From an uncultured Pseudomonas sp. (GTDB lineage Bacteria > Pseudomonadota > Gammaproteobacteria > Pseudomonadales > Pseudomonadaceae): DNA of 64,000 nt. Made by a program: the position numbers and the translations under genes. The stretch spans positions 62,001 through 126,000 of the forward strand of contig NZ_CAMPHI010000011.1 of the NCBI RefSeq assembly GCF_946885955.1, in the 5' to 3' direction. The notes under the pieces were generated by a model. That model was given only the letters and a program-made list of their open reading frames with translations, did no database searches and had not been told where the DNA came from. Positions 36,601 through 42,662 of the stretch are shown in pieces (the first letter of the stretch is position 1; the number at the start of each line of letters is the position of its first letter).

Positions 36601-36713
36601 TGGCCGTCGCCATCATGGGCGGCCTGATCGTCGCCACCGCGCTGACCCTGCTGTTCCTGCCGGCGCTGTATGCGGCCTGGTTCAGAATCAAGGAACCGCG
36701 CGAAACCGTGTAA
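33636..36713 (+). CDS. mexK: RND multidrug efflux transporter, MexK-like
   Basis: A 1025-residue RND pump, the length of MexK. The start (MDFNLSAWALRNRQIV) and the TKLGQSEDPPFTFK region are characteristic of the MexK branch. Twelve transmembrane helices are expected; TM4 carries the proton-relay acids in LGLMVDDAIIAVE. Two large periplasmic loops hold the porter domains. In P. aeruginosa, MexJK exports triclosan and erythromycin. A strong terminator closes the operon. Confidence 0.88.
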   Translation: MDFNLSAWALRNRQIVLYLMILLAVVGALSYTKLGQSEDPPFTFKAMVVRTMWPGASAEEVSRQVTERIEKKLMETGDYLRIVSFSRPGESTVTFLARDSMTSAEIPDLWYQVRKKVGDIRHTLPQGIQGPFYNDEFGTTFGNIYALTGDGFDYAVLKDYADRIQLQLQRVADVGKVELVGLQDEKIWIELSNTKLATLGLPLAVVQQALEEQNAVAASGYFETATDRVQLRVTGRFQSVEEIREFPIRVADRTFRIGDVAEVQRGFNDPPAPRMRFMGENAIGLAVSMKTGGDILVLGKALEADFARLQETLPAGMQLRKVSDQPAAVKTGVGEFVQVLTEALIIVLLVSFFSLGLRTGLVVALSIPLVLAMTFAAMYYFGIGLHKISLGALVLALGLMVDDAIIAVEMMAIKMEQGYDRIKAASFAWTSTAFPMLTGTLITAAGFLPIATAQSGTGEYTRSIFQVVTIALLVSWIAAVVFVPYLGAKLLPDLAKLHAAKHGAGATAPDPYATPFYQRVRNVVQWCVRRRKTVILLTLCLFVGSIVLFRFVPQQFFPASGRLELMVDMKLAEGASLSATEQQVTHLEQLLNQREGIDNYVAYVGTGSPRFYLPLDQQLPAASFAQFVVLTKSIEDREATRAWLIETLNAEFPALRTRVSRLENGPPVGYPVQFRVSGEHIDEVRALARQVADKVRENPDVVNVHLDWEEPSKVVRLNIDQERARALGVSTADLSRFLQSSLTGSPVSQYREGNELIEILLRGGTRERQELSLLPSLAVPTDNGRSVPLAQIATLEYGFEEGVIWHRNRQPTVTVRADIYGKQQPASLVKRILPTLEPIRAAMPDGYLLDVGGTVEDSARGQASVNAGMPLFVVVVLSLLMLQLKSFSRSAMVFLTAPLGLIGVTLFLLVFNQPFGFVAMLGTIALAGMIMRNSVILIDQIEQDILGGTDRWHAIIDATVRRFRPIVLTALAAVLAMIPLSRSVFFGPMAVAIMGGLIVATALTLLFLPALYAAWFRIKEPRETV

Positions 36714-36732
36714 CGCGGCGGTTTGCGAAACT

Positions 36733-36766
36733 GAAAAAGCCCGGGTCGATTGATCCGGGCTTTTTC
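36733..36766 (+). terminator. Rho-independent terminator of mexJK
   Basis: GAAAAAGCCCGG (36733-36744) and CCGGGCTTTTTC (36755-36766) pair perfectly over twelve bases; the arm ends in a run of five T. The A-rich left arm makes it potentially bidirectional. Confidence 0.92.
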
Positions 36767-36840
36767 GTTGGGGGTGTCCCAGCTACGTAACCGTTGGCGA
36801 TGTATCCCGGTTACCTATCGCGCGGCGATCCACCAATCAG

Positions 36841-37260
36841 CCCCTCTACCCTCCGGGAAGAGGGCTAGGGTGAGGGGGCTACGCCATTTCGGCCGACGCA
36901 AATCGCAAGCCGTACTCAGCGCAGCGTATTGGTTTGGCTGTTTTGTCACTCGTCAGCAATCTCACAGGCGACGCTGAATGCCCCATCAGGAGGCCGAGTG
37001 GAGTCATTGTGTAAGGGGTTGAGCGGCATGGATGCCGCGAGAGCCGCGATGGGCCATGGATGGCCCTTGGCGGCGTGCCCCTGGAGCAATGATGGAACGA
37101 GGGAAGTCGAGCGCAGCGAGACCCGGATGCAAGGGGCAAGACTTTTTGCTTACTTTTAGGGCGTTTGCCAAAAGTGAGCCGCCGTAAGGGCGGAACCGTT
37201 AGGCGGGGCGATACAAAGGCGGCGTATGCACGCCAGTCTCCAGCCCAACCATCGGGCTCC
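36841..37260. repeat. Non-coding dispersed repeat region
   Basis: The 668-base gap after mexK holds no convincing gene. It opens with a CCTCTACCCTCCGGGAAGAG / GGGTGAGGGGG motif (36841-36880), a common intergenic repeat in many proteobacteria. From about 36990 it continues with a block containing GGCATGGATGCCGCGAGAGC and ATGGGCCATGGATGGCCC. As I recall, this block recurs in many Pseudomonas genomes, often beside mobile or accessory genes. It marks the left edge of the accessory segment. Copy number here cannot be checked from one window. Confidence 0.5.
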
Positions 37261-37381
37261 ATTGCCAAGTAGCTTCAAGGAAAAACCAATGAAATTGACC
37301 ATGCTATTTCAATGGGAATTTATTTGGAGCATGATCGGTCATCGCTAGTGGCTTTTTGCCCACGCATAGCAGGAGTCAAGG

Positions 37382-38245
37382 ATGGCCCGTCGTACCAAAA
37401 CCACCGCCTTCGAAGACCTTGTCTCTATCGCCTCGTGCTTGCCCTGGTGGCTAAGCTTGCTGATCGCCTTGGCCGCCTGGTTGTTCTTCCACTCCGTCGC
37501 TATCAGCCCACCGCCTACCGCCGTTGATCCTAAACAACTCGCCTCAGCCATGACTGGGCAAATATGGCGAAGCTTCTCCCTGATCCTGCAATACCTGGTA
37601 CCCGCAGCTTTTATCTTCGGCGCGATTGGCTCGGTGTTCACCCGCATAAAACGTCGTCAATTGCTGGACGACTTTGCCAGCGCCACACGTCCCGGCAAAA
37701 CCGTCGAGGGCATCAGCTGGCAGCAATTCGAACAACTGGTCGGCGAAGCCTTTCGCCGCCAGGGCTTTATCGTCATGGAGACCGGCGGCAATGGCCCGGA
37801 TGGCGGTATCGATTTGATCCTGCGCAAGGGCAGCGAAAAACATCTGGTGCAATGTAAACACTGGAAGTCCACCAAGGTAGGCGTTGCCGTGATCCGCGAG
37901 TTCTTCGGTCTGATCGCCGCAGAAGGCGCAGCAGGAGGCTTTGTTGTGACCTCGGGCGTCTTTACCGCCGATGCTAAGAGCTTTGCCAGTGGCCGCAATA
38001 TTCGTTTGGTGGAAGGCGCAGAACTTCGCCGCTGGATCGCGGCGTCTCGTAATGCTCAAGCCAAACCGACACCAGTACCTCCGGTGCAAACAAGCTTTTT
38101 ACCTGAGCAGCCTTTGAAAGCGCCGAGTTGCCCTGTATGCGGTTCGGTTATGCAGAAGCGAATAGCGAAACGTGGAGCGAATATCGGGAATGAGTTTTGG
38201 GGTTGTTTGCAGTATCCAGCATGTCGTGGAACGATCCAGATTTGA
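37382..38245 (+). CDS. Membrane-anchored Mrr-like restriction endonuclease with zinc ribbon
   Basis: A 287-residue protein. Two transmembrane segments (about 20-40 and 65-87) precede an Mrr_cat PD-(D/E)XK nuclease domain (about 108-220): D144 in GPDGGIDLIL and Q157-C158-K159 in LVQCKHW form the catalytic D...QxK core. The C-terminus is a topoisomerase-I-type zinc ribbon (Cys250, 253, 275, 281). Mrr proteins cut methylated DNA; membrane-bound versions are widespread and not well understood. A GGAG site (CAGGAGTCAAGG) precedes ATG 37382. Its GC content is moderate, higher than that of the next gene. Confidence 0.85.
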   Translation: MARRTKTTAFEDLVSIASCLPWWLSLLIALAAWLFFHSVAISPPPTAVDPKQLASAMTGQIWRSFSLILQYLVPAAFIFGAIGSVFTRIKRRQLLDDFASATRPGKTVEGISWQQFEQLVGEAFRRQGFIVMETGGNGPDGGIDLILRKGSEKHLVQCKHWKSTKVGVAVIREFFGLIAAEGAAGGFVVTSGVFTADAKSFASGRNIRLVEGAELRRWIAASRNAQAKPTPVPPVQTSFLPEQPLKAPSCPVCGSVMQKRIAKRGANIGNEFWGCLQYPACRGTIQI

Positions 38246-38362
38246 TAAATAATGGCTTAATGAAAATGATCTGGTTCGTTTTCTACTGGTTGTTGTGAGG
38301 TAAGAGTATGCTCTTCTAGTGATAGGGTGAATCTTATCTGTTTATATAGTCGTGGTGAGTGT

Positions 38363-39985
38363 ATGCCAGGGAAGAAAAAAGAAAGAAAAGAAAGATTGTC
38401 TATTTATCTTGCGAGAGATTCCTCTGTGCTGGATTCCGAGCTAATTAAGGTGGAGGGTGCCAAGCCTCCTATAAAGTTAGTGGTTGAAGGGGCTGAGTCT
38501 TTTTTTCTTTATATAAAGAAGGAGCCACCTAAGCATTCCCCTCCATGGACTAAGTTCTTTACTGCGAGGCCCGAGGTTTCAGAAGATGCCTTTGGCGATT
38601 CAAAAACTGTAGGTGCTGTCTTAATTGTACGTGTCTCGGGTGCGAAATTTGTACTTACCTTCGGTTCGGGGTTTCATCTTTTGCAGAACGAGCTAATTGA
38701 AAGGGATTTTGGGCTAAAAGTCACATTGAACTCGGTTGATCCTGACAAGCTTAGAAGTTTGGATAAGGCTAGTTATGACCATAATCCGCTAAACTCTAGA
38801 ACTCAAAGTACTAGAGAAGTGGATATTTTCGATCTCCATATAGATTCTGAAACTGAGATGTTGTATGCGGTAACTGGAGTGTCTAAGGTTGATGTATTTG
38901 GTTCTCATGTTACCGGCAGGGATGCTCTTACTTTGGTTGTTGCTGTTTGTGTGGATGGTCTTGTTGATATTTTAAAAGAAGCTCTTGTTCGATATAAGCA
39001 AAAATTGCCCGAAAAATTTGAATGGGTTGAGAATATTTCTAGAGTAAGAGACGCAGACTCTAATCAGCTTCTCGATTATGAGTTGGATGATGCTCTTCAA
39101 AATGGAAATATCTCTTCGTTTTGGCTTGGGGAGCCTGAGGTGGTGGATTGGGAGTCTCAAATTGGATATTCGTTTGATATGTATCCTAAAACGCCTAGGC
39201 ATGTTGTTCTAGACTTAGATGACCTGTTTGAATATATGAAAACTAAAGGGGTTGCGTGTAATGTAGATTCGCTTCGGTCAGTTAGTGTTCATGTGAATAA
39301 TAATGAATATAAAGATGTAAAAAGTTGGAGTGCGTATAGGTGTTTATATGCTGAGTTAGCTGTTGGTGGTGAGCAGTATATTTTGCGAAATGGTATTTGG
39401 TATCGGGTTGACAAGTCATTTGTTGAGAGGATTGATAATTATTTTTCGGATTTGCTGATGTATGAGCATGCAATGCCGATTTATAGTCATGATGTGGAGG
39501 GCGACTATAATGAGTATGTGTGCTCGATAGATAAAAAATTCTTCTTGATGGATAAGAAAAACATTAAAGTTGGCGGGGTTTACGACAAGATTGAATTTTG
39601 TGACTTGGTCAGGGAATGGACGGATTTTGTTCATGTGAAATATTATCGCAGCTCGAGTACGCTGAGTCATCTTTTTGCTCAAGGATGTGTTTCGGCTGAA
39701 GTATTTGTACGCGATATGGAATTCAGGGAGAAGCTTAATATTAAACTTCCTTCTGGGCTGAAATTATTAGATGCTAAGGCAATGCCTGATGCTCGAAATT
39801 ATCAAGTGGTTTATGCTATAGCCACAGATAAGGAAATTCCTAAGTTTCTGCCTTTTTTCTCTAAAGTAACCCTTAAGAATTCTCTTAGGACTCTTCGGTC
39901 TTTGGGGTATACAGTAAAGCTTTGCAAGATTGACGTTAATCCACTTGTTCGAGCTAAGAAGAAAATCAAACCAAAAACGCATTAA
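38363..39985 (+). CDS. DUF6119 / TIGR04141-like sporadically distributed protein
   Basis: A 540-residue soluble protein resembling the TIGR04141 (DUF6119) family, whose name records a patchy distribution suggestive of horizontal transfer. Supporting features are the N-terminal LSIYLARD segment, the GSGFHLLQNELIERDFGL region and the central GRDALTLVV. It has no transmembrane segment and no catalytic motif I can name. The gene is strikingly AT-rich beside its neighbours and uses AT-ending codons, strong evidence of import. ATG 38363 was chosen; GTG 38327 is in frame. The family assignment is from memory of its shape and sequence. Confidence 0.7.
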   Translation: MPGKKKERKERLSIYLARDSSVLDSELIKVEGAKPPIKLVVEGAESFFLYIKKEPPKHSPPWTKFFTARPEVSEDAFGDSKTVGAVLIVRVSGAKFVLTFGSGFHLLQNELIERDFGLKVTLNSVDPDKLRSLDKASYDHNPLNSRTQSTREVDIFDLHIDSETEMLYAVTGVSKVDVFGSHVTGRDALTLVVAVCVDGLVDILKEALVRYKQKLPEKFEWVENISRVRDADSNQLLDYELDDALQNGNISSFWLGEPEVVDWESQIGYSFDMYPKTPRHVVLDLDDLFEYMKTKGVACNVDSLRSVSVHVNNNEYKDVKSWSAYRCLYAELAVGGEQYILRNGIWYRVDKSFVERIDNYFSDLLMYEHAMPIYSHDVEGDYNEYVCSIDKKFFLMDKKNIKVGGVYDKIEFCDLVREWTDFVHVKYYRSSSTLSHLFAQGCVSAEVFVRDMEFREKLNIKLPSGLKLLDAKAMPDARNYQVVYAIATDKEIPKFLPFFSKVTLKNSLRTLRSLGYTVKLCKIDVNPLVRAKKKIKPKTH

Positions 39986-40051
39986 TAGTTTTTGGTGAGA
40001 TAGAATTGGAGTGTTGTTTTTACAATTAATATGACTTCTGACCTACTATAA

Positions 40052-40077
40052 AAAGCCAGACTCCAATGTCTGGCTTT
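40052..40077. terminator. Bidirectional terminator
   Basis: AAAGCCAGAC (40052-40061) and GTCTGGCTTT (40068-40077) form a perfect ten-pair stem between the convergent DUF6119 and DUF4197 genes, with A and T tracts on the two sides. It also marks the return from AT-rich to GC-rich DNA. Confidence 0.85.
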
Positions 40078-40098
40078 CTCACATCTACCTAGCTCTTC

Positions 40099-40776
40099 CT
40101 ACAAAACCCCAAACACCTTCTTCGCCAAACTAGTAGCCGCCCCCGCCGGATTCTCCCGAATGCTGGCTTCCTGCTTGGCAATCATCTCAAACAACCCATC
40201 CAGCGCTTGTTCGGTCACATAGTTTTCGATACTGGCGTTTTTCGCATCGATTACGCCGAAGGCGGCGGCCTGGCTGGCGAAGCTGTTGTATTGCTTGGCC
40301 AGGCCGACCTGGTCGGTGGCTTGTTTGACAATGGGCAGGAACTGCGCGCGGATCTGTTCGCGGCTGGTTTTGTTGAGGTATTGGGTGGCCGAGTCCTTAG
40401 GGCCGGTCAGGATGCCTTTGGCGTCCTGCACGGTCATTTTCTTCACCGAGTTCACCAGTAGCGCCTGGGCTTGCGGCACTGCGGCTTCGGCGGCCTGGTT
40501 CATACTGGCTTCGAGTTGTTCGATTTCTGCGCCCATGCCCATCATTTTCATGGTGCGCGCCGCTTTGCCGAGTTTGCCCGGCAGTTCGATGCGCAGGTCC
40601 GGGTTGTTGCTGAAGCCACCGGGTTTGCCCAGTTGTTGTACGGCAACCTGGGCGCCCTGGATCAAGGCGTCTTTCAGGCCGCCGCTGGCATCTTTTTGCG
40701 TGAGGTCGGCGAGCGACAGGGCGAAGGCGCTGCTGGACAGCAGCAGGGCGGTGGCGAGGGTGGCGATGCGGCGCAT
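40099..40776 (-). CDS. DUF4197 domain protein, secreted
   Basis: A 225-residue protein with a signal peptide (about 1-19, cut near SAFA-L) and a helical DUF4197 domain covering the rest (LTQKDASGGLKDALIQGA... to EKK-like AAATSLAKKVFGVL). The family is common in gammaproteobacteria with no known function; the periplasm is likely. A CAGGAG site nine bases before ATG 40776 fixes the start; an open frame reaches further upstream but has no signal peptide. Confidence 0.85.
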   Translation of the reverse strand: MRRIATLATALLLSSSAFALSLADLTQKDASGGLKDALIQGAQVAVQQLGKPGGFSNNPDLRIELPGKLGKAARTMKMMGMGAEIEQLEASMNQAAEAAVPQAQALLVNSVKKMTVQDAKGILTGPKDSATQYLNKTSREQIRAQFLPIVKQATDQVGLAKQYNSFASQAAAFGVIDAKNASIENYVTEQALDGLFEMIAKQEASIRENPAGAATSLAKKVFGVL

Positions 40777-41014
40777 TGGGGGCGCTCCTGCGGGGTAGGT
40801 ATGCGGCGAGCTTAGCCGAGCGGGAGTAGGGCGGCAAAAGGCTTTTGGCCCTCCCGCACGCGTCGATCCGTCCCGGCGGCGCTGGCCGATGGGCACATCT
40901 GCCGGCGTCAACCTGTTACCTTGGGTGCGGACGACGGCTTGTGCGTAGCTGCGGGCGATCCGCGGTGCGTGTTGTAGGGCCGGAGTCACACCATGAACTC
41001 AGGGAGAATGCAGT

Positions 41015-42457
41015 ATGCCCTTGAACAATGGCGTCCAACTGATCGCCTATCCCAATCGTATCGGCGCGAATTTGCGCGAACTGGCCGATTTCATTGAAGA
41101 AAAGCTCGCCCATGTGCTGGCCGGTGTGCATGTATTGCCACCCTTTCCCTCGAACGCCGATGGCGGCTTCTCGCCCCTGACCCACAGACGTATCGATCCT
41201 ATTTACGGTGGCTGGGCCGATATCGAGCGCCTTGCAGTGCACCAGGACGTGTGCCTGGATCTGGTGCTCAATCACCTGGCCGACGATTCGCCGGAGTTTC
41301 AGGATTACCTGCGCCATGGCGCCGCTTCGCAGTGGGCGGAGCTGTTCGTGAATGTCGACCGCCTCGGCGAGATCAGCCCTGACGACCTGGCGAAGATCCA
41401 TATCCGCAAGGAAAAAGAGCCCTTTCGCGAGATCACTTTCGGCGACGGCAGCCGCGGGCGGGTCTGGTGCACCTTCACCGAAAAGCAGATCGATCTGAAC
41501 TACGATGCCGCGGTGACCTACCAGATGATGGCCGAGACCATCGCCTTTCTCGCTGCGCGCGGGGTCAAGCTGCTGCGTCTGGATGCCTTCGGCTATACCA
41601 CCAAGAAGATCGGCACCAGTTGTTTTCTGGTCGAGCCGCAGGTGTGGCAGATCCTCGACTGGTTCAAGACCACCGCGGCGGAGCACGGTATCGAGCTGTT
41701 GCCCGAGGTGCACGACCACCCGAGCTGGCAGCAGGCGATTTCGGCGCGGGGTATGTGGTCGTATGCCTTCGCCCTGCCGCCGTTGCTGTTGTATACGCTG
41801 CTGGACGGCAACAGCCACTATCTCAAGGCCTGGCTGCGCATGTGCCCGCACAACCAGATCACCGTGCTCGACACCCATGACGGCATCTGCATCCCGGATG
41901 TCGAGGATCTGCTGCCGCGCCACCATATCGAGGCGCTGATCCAGAACGTTTCCGAGCGTAGCGCCGATCCGATCCTGCGCCGCTCGGCCGCCAATGTGCA
42001 CAGCGTCGGCGCGATCTATCAGCTCACCTGCACTTTCTTCGATGCCCTGCACCGTAACGAGGACGCCTATATCGTCGCCCGCGCGATCCAGTTCTTCACG
42101 CCCGGGATTCCCCAGGTCTATTACGTCGGTTTGTTGGCCGGCGGCAACGATGTCGATCTGATGCAGGCGACCGGCGAGGCGCGCGACATCAACCGGCACT
42201 ATTACTCCTGGGCCGAGGCCGAGCAGGCCCTGCAGGCGCCAGTGGTGCAGCGCCTGCTGTGGTTGATGGAGTTGCGCTCGCAGCATCCGGCGTTCGCCGG
42301 CACCTTCGAGCTGCACCATTCGAACGACTCCAGCGTGTCGATGGGCTGGCGTTGTGGCGAGCACAGCTGCCATCTGTTCGCCGATCTGAATTTCCGCACC
42401 ACGACCATCACCTATAGCGATCCAGTGACCGGTGAGGCGCTTTGCCGTCGCGGATAA
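41015..42457 (+). CDS. GH13_18 glucoside phosphorylase (sucrose phosphorylase family)
   Basis: A 480-residue alpha-amylase-family enzyme of subfamily GH13_18. The nucleophile is D190 in LRLDAFGY, the acid/base E231 in LLPEVHDH and the stabiliser D289 in LDTHDG. Sucrose phosphorylase makes glucose-1-phosphate and fructose. Subfamily members also act on glucosylglycerol, glucosylglycerate or sucrose-6'-phosphate, and the acceptor residues cannot be told apart by eye. No sugar transporter, regulator or kinase gene is adjacent, so the substrate is left open. There is no signal peptide. The 40777-41014 gap shows no gene. Confidence 0.85.
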   Translation: MPLNNGVQLIAYPNRIGANLRELADFIEEKLAHVLAGVHVLPPFPSNADGGFSPLTHRRIDPIYGGWADIERLAVHQDVCLDLVLNHLADDSPEFQDYLRHGAASQWAELFVNVDRLGEISPDDLAKIHIRKEKEPFREITFGDGSRGRVWCTFTEKQIDLNYDAAVTYQMMAETIAFLAARGVKLLRLDAFGYTTKKIGTSCFLVEPQVWQILDWFKTTAAEHGIELLPEVHDHPSWQQAISARGMWSYAFALPPLLLYTLLDGNSHYLKAWLRMCPHNQITVLDTHDGICIPDVEDLLPRHHIEALIQNVSERSADPILRRSAANVHSVGAIYQLTCTFFDALHRNEDAYIVARAIQFFTPGIPQVYYVGLLAGGNDVDLMQATGEARDINRHYYSWAEAEQALQAPVVQRLLWLMELRSQHPAFAGTFELHHSNDSSVSMGWRCGEHSCHLFADLNFRTTTITYSDPVTGEALCRRG

Positions 42458-42662
42458 GCATCGAGGCGTGGCATTATCGAAAAAACGCCGCCCTGGTCTC
42501 GGGTCTACCCTGAAATCAGGCGCGGTCACTGCGCCAGAAGGAGGGGCGATCGATGTAGAAAACTGCGGCTTGGGTCCAATAGCCTGATGGCCTATTGCTG
42601 TTAATCTTGCGCTGAACAGGGCGCTTGCCACCCTAGAATGACCAGCCGGCCGAGGGCTGAAG

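Noticed and set aside
37289..37348. A 19-codon open frame with a plausible AAGGA ribosome site just before the Mrr-like gene
   Set aside because: It is too short to support without conservation or expression data. It could be a leader peptide but nothing confirms it.
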